DNA from: Cytophagales bacterium
GTDB taxonomy: Bacteria; Bacteroidota; Bacteroidia; Cytophagales; UBA9547
Direction: 5' to 3'
DNA length: 19,891 nt
NCBI GenBank assembly: GCA_025360395.1
Contig: JANYCH010000349.1
Location: 1 to 19,891, forward strand
This document shows positions 1 to 7,695 of this stretch, piece by piece (the stretch's first letter is position 1; the number at the start of each line of letters is the position of its first letter). The notes under the pieces were generated by a model, which was not told the DNA's origin, ran no database searches, and worked only from the letters and a program-made list of their open reading frames with translations. A program made the position numbers and the translations under genes.

Positions 1-57
1 TTTGAAAAATGTTATTATCTAAATCAATGTAAAACCATAAATTTACAAACCCCCAAT

Positions 58-99
58 AAAACGGTTCTCAACGAGGGGATGGAATCCATCCTCCGTTTT
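58..99. repeat. REP-like palindrome (nested hairpin)
   Basis: The core GGATGGA-A-TCCATCC (77-91) is a perfect 7-bp inverted repeat around one base. Pairing continues outward from 70 to 97, with one bulged A at 74 and one G-T pair, giving about 13 paired positions. A separate outer pair, AAAACGG (58-64) and CCGTTTT (93-99), could form an alternative stem. It lies in noncoding DNA just before a possible insertion-sequence end and a broken gene. No T-run of terminator type follows at once. It resembles the short palindromes moved by REP-associated tyrosine transposases or the end hairpin of a mobile element, but with a single copy in the window this stays an inference. Confidence 0.5.
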
Positions 100-128
100 G
101 AATAATATGTATGTATTTAACCAATTTA

Positions 129-157
129 GGAACTGTCCTGAACCACCTCAGTGTCCC
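129..157. mobile_element. Possible insertion-sequence terminal repeat remnant
   Basis: The stretch containing TGTCCTGAACCACCTCAGTG looks like the TGAACCxCCC...TCC ends of some IS3-family elements. It stops where the reading frame of a T9SS sorting-domain remnant becomes recognisable. No transposase, partner inverted repeat or target duplication is visible, because the window starts here. The resemblance is by memory of the end type only, so the call is weak. Confidence 0.2.
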
Positions 158-276
158 AAATCGGTGAATTATATATCAAAATGGACCTTAGCAACCTTTC
201 TGCTGGTGTTTATTTTTATACTTTGGTAATTGATGGAAAAAAGATTGATACAAAGAAAATGGTCGTCGTGAAATAA
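142..276 (+). pseudogene. Orphan 3' end of a T9SS type A sorting-domain gene
   Basis: The frame is open from just after a TGA at 139-141 to the TAA at 274-276. From about 160 it reads as the last strands of a T9SS C-terminal sorting domain: GELYIKMDLSNLSAGVYFYT, then an IDGKKIDTKKM-like segment and a terminal VVVK. Upstream in the same frame are stops (TAG at 127, TGA at 139) and a sequence resembling an insertion-sequence end, so the secreted passenger portion is missing. The ATG at 181 could start only a 31-residue peptide with no signal sequence. I read this as the remnant of a large cargo gene cut by insertion or recombination. Its stop lies 11 bases before the next gene. Confidence 0.7.
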
Positions 277-287
277 TTATACAGGAG

Positions 288-1202
288 ATGAGAAAATATA
301 TTTTGTCCTTAATATTTCCAATTGCTTTTATTAGTTTGGTTTCTGCTCAAACAGTTTATATTCCTGATTCTCATTTCCTCGGTGCCCTTAAAATGTTAGG
401 CGTTGATAAAAATAAAAATGAACTGATTGAAGTATCTGAAGCCTTAGCATGTGATACCTTACAAGTAAATACTACATTTGGAATAACAGATCTTACCGGA
501 ATTGAAGCCTTTGCTAATCTGAAATTACTAAATTGTACACAAAATCAAATTACAATCTTAAATGTTTCAAAGAATACACAGTTGGTTTATCTAGGTTTTG
601 GATTTAACAAAATTAAAGATGTTGATCTCTCTCATAATCCTGAACTAATTGAATTAGAGTGTTTACAGAATAATTTTACAATCTTAGACCTTTCTAAAAA
701 CCCTAAATTAAAACGTTTAAGAGCCTTGTATTGTAATCTAACAACCATTAATCTGTTAAATAATTTAGATCTTGAATATTTAGATATTGGAGGGGCCAAA
801 CTAACAGATCTGCATGTATCTCGAAATTCAAAGCTTACTTTTTTAGATGTTACAGGCAACACTTCTTTAAGTAGCATCTGTGTATTTGACACAATTTACG
901 CTAAAAGCAATCCGAAATTCAAGAAAGACCCTACACAGACCTGGACCCAAAACTGTATAATAACTAGTTTTGAAGAACTAAGTAATACTTCAACCATTGA
1001 AGTCTATCCAAATCCAGCATCAGAAAACCTTAAAATATCAGGGGAAGTAAAAGAAGTAAAAATTTACAATGCAAATGGAACAATGTTGTTAAATGGACAT
1101 TCAAATAACTTTCAAATAAGTAGACTTCCAAAAGGGATTTATCAGGTTCATATTGTCCTTCCTGGTGGGCAATCCCATTTTCGCAAGTTTGTGAAAGAAT
1201 AG
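288..1202 (+). CDS. Secreted leucine-rich-repeat protein with EF-hand-like loop and T9SS sorting domain
   Basis: A 304-residue secreted protein. Residues 1-20 form a signal peptide ending VSA-Q. Residues 40-51 (DKNKNELIEVSE) have the 12-residue spacing of an EF-hand calcium loop. About six leucine-rich repeats of roughly 21 residues follow (about 66-195), with the internalin-like pattern L-x-x-L-x-L-S-x-N. The C-terminal 70 residues are a T9SS sorting domain (YPNPASENL at 240-248, GIYQVHI near 283, ending KFVKE). This order, EF-like loop then LRR then sorting domain, is common in Bacteroidota surface proteins thought to mediate adhesion or protein binding. No enzymatic motif is seen. An AGGAG abuts the ATG with no spacer, so it is poorly placed as a ribosome site; this ATG is still the only start that gives a signal peptide. 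A shared terminator follows. Confidence 0.88.
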   Translation: MRKYILSLIFPIAFISLVSAQTVYIPDSHFLGALKMLGVDKNKNELIEVSEALACDTLQVNTTFGITDLTGIEAFANLKLLNCTQNQITILNVSKNTQLVYLGFGFNKIKDVDLSHNPELIELECLQNNFTILDLSKNPKLKRLRALYCNLTTINLLNNLDLEYLDIGGAKLTDLHVSRNSKLTFLDVTGNTSLSSICVFDTIYAKSNPKFKKDPTQTWTQNCIITSFEELSNTSTIEVYPNPASENLKISGEVKEVKIYNANGTMLLNGHSNNFQISRLPKGIYQVHIVLPGGQSHFRKFVKE

Positions 1203-1252
1203 GCTTTTTACTTTCCATTTGCTGGTTTTCCCTTTTGTGCAAATCAATCTTA

Positions 1253-1287
1253 AAAGCCCTTTAATTCACACGGAATCAAAGGGCTTT
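1253..1287. terminator. Bidirectional terminator between convergent genes
   Basis: AAAGCCCTTT (1253-1262) pairs perfectly with AAAGGGCTTT (1278-1287). An inner ATTC/GAAT stem sits beyond one mismatch, with a five-base loop. It lies between the stops of the LRR gene (1202) and the minus-strand gene (1296), so it can serve both. Confidence 0.8.
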
Positions 1288-1295
1288 CAAATGAT

Positions 1296-2348
1296 TTAGT
1301 TTTTAACAAAAGTAGCAATCTTCACTTGCCCATTTTTAAGCACTATTCTTGCAATGTAAATACCGGTTTCAAGTCCTTCCAGGTTAATTGTAGTATTTGT
1401 AGAAACAGCAACTTCTTTTCCGCTTGCAGAAACCAGGGTGATTTTAGATAAGGACCCTTCCTCCAGGTTAAAGTTTATGACTTCCCTTGCCGGATTCGGG
1501 AAACAGGAAACTTGGGCCTTTGCTTGTTGGCCATCTGACAATCCTAAAGGAATAGTTTCCTTGTGGTAAGCAACATCGCTGATTGATCCGTTTTTATAAA
1601 TCACATGTGCATATGCTTCAGTTGATTCTGAGGTTAACCATCTGAAAGTTGAATCAGTAACAGAAGAAGGGGGCCTTGGGAAAAACCAGTTTCCAAAAGC
1701 TTTTGCCTGAGAAGAATCCACAATGGTTGTGATATTTCTTACAAGTAAGGCAGGCAAGGTGCCCGATGGGAGAATAATATTGCCGGAAGCAATAACTTTT
1801 ACATTGGTGTAATTCTTAATCCAGATATTTACAGAATCTACCAGTCCACCCGCACCAGCTTCTGCACCCGAAACTTTTTTCTGGACTAAAGCCGATCCCT
1901 TATACGCGGTATTGGAACTGAACGGAAAAGGGAAATACAAAATAGGGCTGGGAAAAGTGAATGTATAATTCTTTCCTGTTCCGGTCACATCACCAGACAA
2001 TCCCAAAGCAAATATTCCATTGGCGTCAACTTTCGTAAAAGTGAAATATTTATCTCCATTCTCATATGAAACCAGGTCTGAAGTAGGGAAGGAAGAACTT
2101 CCGGTTAAAGACGAAGGAGACACATATTTTATAGTGTCTTCCTGGCCTTGTTGCACCGTAACCTTTGAAAAATCCCAGGTATTATTAGTTCCGGTTTTGC
2201 CGAACACAAATGCAGTGCTGGGAACGTTTGCATCATAATTGATAATGATGGTACCAGCAGCGGGAACATTTGCTTTATTCAAAACAACCTGCGCATTCAG
2301 GTAGTGAACCGATAGGCCAATTGAGATTAGTGTAAAGATTTTTTTCAT
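1296..2348 (-). CDS. T9SS-secreted protein of unknown function
   Basis: A 350-residue protein with a signal peptide (residues 1-19, MKKIFTLISIGLSVHYLNA) and a C-terminal T9SS type A sorting domain (FPNPAREVINF around 281-291, GLETGIYIARI near 327-337, ending TFVKN). The body, about residues 25-275, is rich in Ser, Thr, Asn and aromatic residues and looks all-beta. It contains a segment NNTWDFSKV and a VSPSSLTGSSSFPTSD stretch. The NTWDFS segment recurs in a loosely defined group of Bacteroidota secreted proteins, but I recognise no named domain or catalytic motif. It is most likely exported and anchored on the cell surface or released. The next gene upstream (Dps) is divergent, so this is probably a single-gene unit. 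Confidence 0.85.
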   Translation of the reverse strand: MKKIFTLISIGLSVHYLNAQVVLNKANVPAAGTIIINYDANVPSTAFVFGKTGTNNTWDFSKVTVQQGQEDTIKYVSPSSLTGSSSFPTSDLVSYENGDKYFTFTKVDANGIFALGLSGDVTGTGKNYTFTFPSPILYFPFPFSSNTAYKGSALVQKKVSGAEAGAGGLVDSVNIWIKNYTNVKVIASGNIILPSGTLPALLVRNITTIVDSSQAKAFGNWFFPRPPSSVTDSTFRWLTSESTEAYAHVIYKNGSISDVAYHKETIPLGLSDGQQAKAQVSCFPNPAREVINFNLEEGSLSKITLVSASGKEVAVSTNTTINLEGLETGIYIARIVLKNGQVKIATFVKN

Positions 2349-2378
2349 AGAAATTAATTAAATGTGCTGTTTATTACC

Positions 2379-2393
2379 ATCCTAAATTAGGAT
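2379..2393. promoter_or_regulatory. 15-bp palindrome in the divergent upstream region
   Basis: ATCCTAA-A-TTAGGAT is a perfect inverted repeat around one base. It starts 31 bases upstream of the T9SS gene at 1296-2348 and about 115 bases upstream of the Dps gene. Its placement between divergent genes suits an operator. A T-rich run follows on the plus strand, but the one-base loop makes a terminator unlikely. No second copy is seen. Confidence 0.3.
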
Positions 2394-2508
2394 ATTTTTT
2401 TATGTAACAAATTAAAGCCCGCCAGGTTTAAGGGTTTATGTAATATTTTAAGCATTATCATGGTAATAGTGTCAATTTTTCGTTTACTTCCATCATAATA
2501 AATTAACT

Positions 2509-2979
2509 ATGGATCCCAATATTGGAATTAAAAAAGAAGAAAGGTCAAGCGTGGTGGAAATATTGGAAAAAGTTGTTTCCAATGAGGCGATGCTTTATCA
2601 GAAAACCAAACTGTTTCACTGGAATGTGACCGGTCCTCAATTTATCGCCTATCATGAACTGTTTGATAAACAGGCAGAAATAATAGAAGAAACTATTGAT
2701 GCCGTTGCTGAAAGAATTAGAAGCCTGGGCTTTTTTGCGAAAGGCCTGTTTTCCGTTTTCCTGAAGGAAGCAGATATTAAGGAAGAGCAAAAACTGCATA
2801 TTCCGGCATTGGATATGATAAAACAACTGACAGCCGATCATGAAATAATTGTCAGGTATATCCGCGATAACCTTGAAAAGGTAGAAGGCTTAAACGATAC
2901 CGGTACAGCAGATTTTCTTACAGCCATCATGGAAGCCCATGAAAAAGAAGCCTGGTTCCTTAGGGCGCATTTGGAATAA
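2509..2979 (+). CDS. dps: Dps-family DNA-binding ferritin-like protein
   Basis: A 156-residue protein of normal Dps length. Dps proteins assemble as 12-subunit shells that oxidise Fe(II), mainly with hydrogen peroxide, store the iron and protect DNA under starvation or oxidative stress. The signature FHWNVTGP lies at 36-43. The inter-subunit ferroxidase ligands are all present with E. coli spacing: H37, H49, D53, D64 and E68, with the conserved W38. The N-terminus is short with a few lysines (KK at 8-9), so DNA binding through that tail is possible but not shown. It is a single gene, divergent from the T9SS gene upstream and followed by a hairpin. No TAnnTTTG box was found upstream, so regulation cannot be read here. 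Confidence 0.95.
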   Translation: MDPNIGIKKEERSSVVEILEKVVSNEAMLYQKTKLFHWNVTGPQFIAYHELFDKQAEIIEETIDAVAERIRSLGFFAKGLFSVFLKEADIKEEQKLHIPALDMIKQLTADHEIIVRYIRDNLEKVEGLNDTGTADFLTAIMEAHEKEAWFLRAHLE

Positions 2980-3015
2980 AAGAACTCTTTTTCAACTGAC
3001 TTTGTTTATTAATCT

Positions 3016-3046
3016 GAAAGCCTTCTAATTTTTATGGAAGGCTTTC
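3016..3046 (+). terminator. Hairpin terminator after dps
   Basis: GAAAGCCTTC (3016-3025) and GAAGGCTTTC (3037-3046) form a perfect 10-bp stem with an 11-base AT-rich loop, 36 bases after the dps stop. The T-run after the stem is weak, which lowers certainty about intrinsic termination. Confidence 0.65.
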
Positions 3047-3094
3047 GCTATTTTGAAGGATACACCAATAAGCTAATCACTGGTTTTATTGTTC

Positions 3095-3102
3095 TATCTT
3101 TG
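3095..3102 (+). promoter_or_regulatory. Candidate -7 promoter box of the helicase gene
   Basis: TATCTTTG matches the Bacteroidota -7 consensus TAnnTTTG exactly and lies 63 bases before the helicase ATG. No clear -33 TTTG element is seen at the usual distance, so support rests on the -7 box and its position. Confidence 0.4.
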
Positions 3103-3165
3103 TTTATTCTCCACTTACAGTCATTAACGGGTTGTTGCTCCCTTTCATAGCAATAAAAGCAAAAC

Positions 3166-4434
3166 ATGACCTTTTCAGATTTAAAACTTATTGACCCTAT
3201 ACTTCAGGCATTAATTGCAGAAGGATACACTACACCAACCCCCATTCAGGCCCAGGCCATACCGCTTTTACTTCAATCCAGGGATTTATTGGGTTGTGCC
3301 CAAACCGGAACAGGCAAGACTGCAGCTTTTGCAATCCCGATTTTGCAGTTGCTTTATGCTAAAAAGGACCCATCCAGGACAAGGCCAATAAAGGCGCTTA
3401 TTTTAACACCAACCAGAGAGTTAGCCATACAGATCAAGGAAAGTTTTGAAGCATATGGTAAAAACACCGGATTAAAAAACACGGTGGTTTTTGGTGGGGT
3501 ATCGCAAGGCTCTCAGGTTGAGGCCCTCAGAAGGGGAATCGATATTCTGATTGCTACACCAGGCCGTTTGCTAGACCTGATGAACCAAAGGATCATCAGC
3601 CTGAGCGACATAGAATTCTTTGTGCTGGACGAAGCAGACAGGATGCTGGATATGGGTTTTGTAAATGATGTCAAAAAAATTATCCTGAAACTTCCTTCCC
3701 AAAGGCAGTCGTTGTTTTTCTCTGCGACAATGCCATCTGAAATACAAAAACTCGCAGATACAATCCTGAAAAACCCTGCGAAAGTTGAAGTTACACCCGT
3801 TTCTTCTACTGCCGAAAAAGTGGGTCAGTCAGTTTATTTTGTTGAGAAAAGTAAAAAGAAAGCCTTGCTTCAACATATCCTGAAAGAAAAGAACCTTGCA
3901 AGTGTTCTGGTATTTGCCCGTACCAAACATGGTTCTGATAAAGTTGTGAAAGACCTTGTTGCGGCAGGGATCAGTGCCGAAGCCATTCATGGGAACAAAT
4001 CACAAAACGCCCGTCAAAGGGCACTCACAAATTTCAAAACAAAAGTCACAAAAGTGCTTGTGGCAACAGACATTGCAGCAAGAGGAATAGATATTGACGA
4101 TTTGCCATTGGTAATCAATTATGAACTTCCAAACGAACCTGAAACCTATGTTCACAGAATAGGACGGACAGGTAGAGCTGGGGCCAGCGGACATGCACTT
4201 TCTTTTTGTGACCAGGAAGAACGAGATTATCTTAAATTAATAGAAAAACTTATTGGCAAGAAACTGCCAGTTGTTGAAAACCATCCATATTATCCGGAGT
4301 CTCCAGGATTTTTCCTTCATTCAATCTCTCCCAGCAAATCATCTAACGATAGGAGATCACCTGGAGGAAATAATCAAAGGCCATCCAGAAGTGGGAACGC
4401 GCAAAGAAGGCCGAACCCAAGGAGGGAAAGTTAG
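3166..4434 (+). CDS. rhlE: DEAD-box ATP-dependent RNA helicase (RhlE-like)
   Basis: A 422-residue DEAD-box helicase, which unwinds short RNA duplexes using ATP and acts in ribosome assembly, RNA decay and cold adaptation. All family motifs are visible in order: Q motif (PTPIQ, 24-28), Walker A AQTGTGKT (45-52), PTRELA, TPGRLLDL, DEAD, SAT, LVFARTKHG, ATDIAARGIDI and HRIGRTGRAG. After the core comes a short Ser/Arg/Asn-rich basic tail (about 385-422), of the type that adds nonspecific RNA binding in RhlE proteins. The symbol follows overall RhlE-like architecture; other Bacteroidota DEAD-box paralogues look similar and the specific substrate cannot be read. It is a single gene, convergent with the large secreted protein at 4486. 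Confidence 0.93.
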   Translation: MTFSDLKLIDPILQALIAEGYTTPTPIQAQAIPLLLQSRDLLGCAQTGTGKTAAFAIPILQLLYAKKDPSRTRPIKALILTPTRELAIQIKESFEAYGKNTGLKNTVVFGGVSQGSQVEALRRGIDILIATPGRLLDLMNQRIISLSDIEFFVLDEADRMLDMGFVNDVKKIILKLPSQRQSLFFSATMPSEIQKLADTILKNPAKVEVTPVSSTAEKVGQSVYFVEKSKKKALLQHILKEKNLASVLVFARTKHGSDKVVKDLVAAGISAEAIHGNKSQNARQRALTNFKTKVTKVLVATDIAARGIDIDDLPLVINYELPNEPETYVHRIGRTGRAGASGHALSFCDQEERDYLKLIEKLIGKKLPVVENHPYYPESPGFFLHSISPSKSSNDRRSPGGNNQRPSRSGNAQRRPNPRRES

Positions 4435-4463
4435 TTTTAGTGGCAGTATATAACCCTTAAAAG

Positions 4464-4488
4464 TGAAAAATTTTATAAAAGTTTTTCA
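4464..4488. terminator. AT-rich hairpin between convergent genes
   Basis: TGAAAAA (4464-4470) pairs with TTTTTCA (4482-4488) around a small TTTATAAA palindrome. The right arm overlaps the stop codon of the minus-strand gene. The stem holds little GC, but its position between two converging genes and its T-rich arms suit weak bidirectional termination. Confidence 0.4.
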
Positions 4489-7119
4489 TTGTAGAATTAT
4501 TTTAATTACCTGCTTAATGTTTTCTCCGGTCAGGGTTATATAATATAGGCCTCTGTTGAAATTGCTGACATTTATCATTTTGTTATCATTAATTTTTTCA
4601 TTACTTTGATATACCAAATGTCCTTCAATACCAGTTATTTTAATCTCATCAATCGTAGAATTTAGATTTTGTATTGTAAAGTGATCAATGGCAGGACTGG
4701 GATAAAGTTTGATTTCCCTATTATTAATATCCTCTTCAATACCAGTGCAGATATCCGCGGTAATGTTAAACTCCTGAGATGCCTTACAATTTTGGGCATC
4801 TGTATAGACAGCAGTATAAATGCCTGATTGTACAGCTTGTAATTTATTCAAAACCACTTCACGTGTATTTGCAGTATAAGCATTTGGGCCTGTCCATGAC
4901 CAATTGTTTGCTGAAGGTTGCGGGCCTAAAGTTATACTTCCACCCAAACATACTGTGGCAGTAGTTTTTTGTTCCCATGCACCTGAGTTCACCTGAAGGA
5001 ATGGAGTAATTACCGGACCGGTACATCCTATGGAAATGTAGTTCGTTTTTATTATTGAACCGGAGTTGCCACTGCCAGTTACTTTTAACTTAACTGTAAA
5101 GGTTCCCTGGATTGCATAATAGTGTATCGGGTTTGGTTCAATGGAATAATAGCCATCACCAAAGTCCCATTGATAATTGAACCCTTCGGAAGCTTGCTGA
5201 GTAAATTGAATATTAGTAGGTATTGAAGAAAATGTTTTGTCAGAGGTAAAATTTACATTAGGCTCCTTACAGTTTTTTGCAGCTTTGTATTGTTTGATGT
5301 AGTTTACTGTCATGTCCCAATACAGATTAGGAGAACTCCATTTTTCTGAATTTCCTGTAACCATCGAAGTGTTTGCTTTTTGTAGGGCAGTTTCTTCTGC
5401 AAATTCATTATATGAGTTAATAATAACCTGATCAGGTGATTTGGCCAAGACTCTGTCCCAGCATAGTTTTCTATAGAAATCTCCTTCGGAATTGTTATAG
5501 GTCCTCGAAACAAAGGCCCCATGGTGGTTGTTCCACCCAGGCATTACTTCCATCAAAGTCGCACTGCTTATAGAACCGTTGGGAATGCCCCATCCAAATA
5601 AATCTGGGGTATTTTGGTTGGTGCCATTACACCAGCGCAAAGTAAAATGATCCGACCATTGATGGTCTGACAAGGCCTTCCATGCATCCAGGTAAGATTG
5701 CTGACCGTAGTAGCAAACAAGTAATGGTTTTCGATCTAGCATATAATATGTATTCTGTCCACCATTTTCAGCTTTGTTAACCACATTGTTCCATACTTCT
5801 TTTGCTTCAAATTCAATTATAGTTGGATCACCGTTGAACTGGATACCCCCAATAGCAAACGCATAGCGAAGGGGCCTGTTTACAGGATTTTCATTCCATT
5901 TTTTCATTTCACGCGCTACTGTCATCGCTCTATTAAAGATGGTCGCTGAATTTACATAAATATTATTGGTCTCATCCATTAGCAAATAATCAATGTTTGC
6001 TGTGGTGAGTTCTGCAAAATGCTCACGTATTACCAGGCTGTCACCGCTGTCATACTGTTGATAAGTACCTTGGGTAAAGGGGAGTGCTTTGATGCCCCAG
6101 GCATCCCAGATATTCAAATAAAATGCTTCATAATAACTATTGGGTAAGATTTTCCATACTCCATTGAGAAATGATACTGCTGCTTTTTTCCCTTCTCCCA
6201 AAGGATCTCCGATAAGAATTTTTTCTGCATCAATAGTATGATCCTTTTTCCAGTCTTTTTGCGGTCCAAAAGAATTTGTATTTGTTGCATAAGAAACTTT
6301 CCATGAGCCATCACTCTTGTCGTAAAAAATAACATCATCAATTAAATCATTATTGATATCCCTTGTTAAAATACTTGTGGTTATTTTTATATTACTGGAG
6401 TTCCACTTAGAGTAGTTGTTGAATGATGTTCCATTTGATAAAGCCACGTATAGGTCACCATTGTTAGAAAATTCAACAAGCGCATCAGCTTTGCCATCAC
6501 CATTGAAATCACCGATGCTTTGTTCTTGTGAGCCTAATCCATGCCCATTGATCCAGTCTATAGGAGGATCAAATGTGGTCCCATTTGAAATAGCAACTGT
6601 CCATTTTCCATTTAAGAACGAAATTAAGTCTGCTTTTTTATCTCCATTAACGTCTCCAGTCATGATTTTAGCAGCACCTATGCCGAAATTCCTCATCCAT
6701 TTTGTATATCCATTGAAGCTGGTACCATTAGAAATGGATATATAAACTTCTCCTGAGCCATTAAATAGAACCGTGGCATCTGCTTTGCCATCTCCTGTAA
6801 AGTCAGAAAGGAACTGCTGATTAGAACCAACGCCATGTCCTGATATCCACGATGTTGGATTATTAAAAATGTTACCATTAGATAAAGAAACTGACCAAAT
6901 GCCATTGGTATAGGTCACAGCATCGTCTTTGCTGTCTCCATTTACATCGGCAAGAAATTGATTTTCTGAATTTAGACCATGATTACTGGACCAAATGTAG
7001 TGTCCATTCATTATATACCAAGTGCTGTACCATATTCCCGTAGTACATGATTGGGAGAATAGAGGTGGCACTAAAATGAACATGCAGAATATAATAATAA
7101 TGGCTTTTTTCATATTCAA
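4486..7119 (-). CDS. T9SS-secreted FG-GAP repeat / glycoside-hydrolase-like / PKD protein
   Basis: An 877-residue exported multidomain protein with a signal peptide (1-23). Six FG-GAP/VCBS-like repeats of about 48-51 residues carry calcium-type motifs at 58 (DVNGDSKDD), 106, 156, 204, 254 (DINNDLIDD) and a decayed one at 305. A region of about 330-615 looks like a (beta/alpha)8 hydrolase of the GH99/GH71-like or DUF5010 kind: NIDYLLMDETNN (375-386), KPLLVCYYG (464-472), DLFGWGIPNGS, EVMPGWNNHHG and VIINSYNEFAEETAL with E572, E575 and E576 as possible acidic catalytic residues. A PKD domain follows (about 620-698, YQWDFGDG), then an Ig-like domain (about 705-790) and a T9SS sorting domain (about 797-877, YPSPAIDHF). 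The likely role is binding and attack of an extracellular polysaccharide; family, substrate and catalytic residues are inference. Confidence 0.82.
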   Translation of the reverse strand: MNMKKAIIIIFCMFILVPPLFSQSCTTGIWYSTWYIMNGHYIWSSNHGLNSENQFLADVNGDSKDDAVTYTNGIWSVSLSNGNIFNNPTSWISGHGVGSNQQFLSDFTGDGKADATVLFNGSGEVYISISNGTSFNGYTKWMRNFGIGAAKIMTGDVNGDKKADLISFLNGKWTVAISNGTTFDPPIDWINGHGLGSQEQSIGDFNGDGKADALVEFSNNGDLYVALSNGTSFNNYSKWNSSNIKITTSILTRDINNDLIDDVIFYDKSDGSWKVSYATNTNSFGPQKDWKKDHTIDAEKILIGDPLGEGKKAAVSFLNGVWKILPNSYYEAFYLNIWDAWGIKALPFTQGTYQQYDSGDSLVIREHFAELTTANIDYLLMDETNNIYVNSATIFNRAMTVAREMKKWNENPVNRPLRYAFAIGGIQFNGDPTIIEFEAKEVWNNVVNKAENGGQNTYYMLDRKPLLVCYYGQQSYLDAWKALSDHQWSDHFTLRWCNGTNQNTPDLFGWGIPNGSISSATLMEVMPGWNNHHGAFVSRTYNNSEGDFYRKLCWDRVLAKSPDQVIINSYNEFAEETALQKANTSMVTGNSEKWSSPNLYWDMTVNYIKQYKAAKNCKEPNVNFTSDKTFSSIPTNIQFTQQASEGFNYQWDFGDGYYSIEPNPIHYYAIQGTFTVKLKVTGSGNSGSIIKTNYISIGCTGPVITPFLQVNSGAWEQKTTATVCLGGSITLGPQPSANNWSWTGPNAYTANTREVVLNKLQAVQSGIYTAVYTDAQNCKASQEFNITADICTGIEEDINNREIKLYPSPAIDHFTIQNLNSTIDEIKITGIEGHLVYQSNEKINDNKMINVSNFNRGLYYITLTGENIKQVIKIILQ

Positions 7120-7194
7120 GAGAAATTGTTCATTACTTGCATTTTGTAAAGGGTAATATAAATGGAGTATTTACACAATCTACATAAAAATAGT

Positions 7195-7202
7195 CAAAAT
7201 TA
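7195..7202 (-). promoter_or_regulatory. Candidate -7 box for the 877-residue secreted protein
   Basis: Read on the minus strand, this is TAATTTTG, an exact TAnnTTTG match 75 bases upstream of the ATG at 7119. No clear -33 element accompanies it, and the surrounding DNA is AT-rich, so a chance match is possible. Confidence 0.25.
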
Positions 7203-7337
7203 TTATTGAAATAATTTAAGTTTTAAAATTTGAACCTTGTGTATTACTTTAGTTTTTTATTTTATCTAAGTTCCTTCAGCATTCTTTGCAAATTAAGGTA
7301 TTACAACCAAGCGCAAAACAAAAAATAGCCGCATGGA

Positions 7338-7393
7338 GACAGGAGTATAACCATGAAAGACCACAACTGTCACTCAATAACCTTACTCCTGTC
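7338..7393. repeat. 10-bp inverted repeat with 36-base spacer
   Basis: GACAGGAGTA (7338-7347) and TACTCCTGTC (7384-7393) are perfect inverted copies. They sit just beyond the point where the IS3-family transposase homology ends, so they may belong to the decayed element or to whatever replaced its 3' part. No function can be assigned. Confidence 0.4.
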
Positions 7394-7446
7394 AAAATGA
7401 TTAATTTGTCTTTTAAGCCAGAAAACTCCATTTTAGAATGCTCCTG

Positions 7447-7695
7447 ATTAAAAGACTCAATGAAGGGATTATCGGTGGGTTTTCCCGGTTTGGGGAAGTC
7501 CAGGACCACTTTGTTATCATAAGCCCACTTGTCAAGTGCCGTGGAGATGAACTCGCTTCCATTGTCTACTTATATTCTTTGTGGAACCGTTCCTTCTGCG
7601 ATTTTACATTGCTCAAACGTTTCTACCACGTCTTTACCCTTCAAATGCTGCCCAACGGCAATCCGGATGTTCTCGCGACTGTAGTTGTCGACATT
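7447..7695 (-). pseudogene. IS3-family transposase (OrfB integrase core) fragment
   Basis: The minus-strand reading from 7695 to 7447 gives 83 codons of the rve integrase core typical of IS3-family OrfB. It begins VDNYSREN and includes GQHLKGKDVVETF, VDNGSEFISTALDKWAYDN and PGKPTDNPFIESFN. The last two acidic residues of the DDE triad are present with exactly 35 residues between them. A TAA at 7570-7572 interrupts the frame just before VDNGSEF, where a basic or polar residue is expected. Both ends are missing: the part with the first catalytic Asp, and everything after ESFN. There is no OrfA and there are no clear terminal repeats. It is a dead remnant marking an old insertion between two secreted-protein genes. 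Confidence 0.88.

Noticed and set aside
7276..7509. 77-codon minus-strand frame read as a standalone gene
   Set aside because: Its first part is the end of the IS3 transposase core and the rest has no homology to the expected transposase tail. It is a fragment of the pseudogene plus unrelated sequence.
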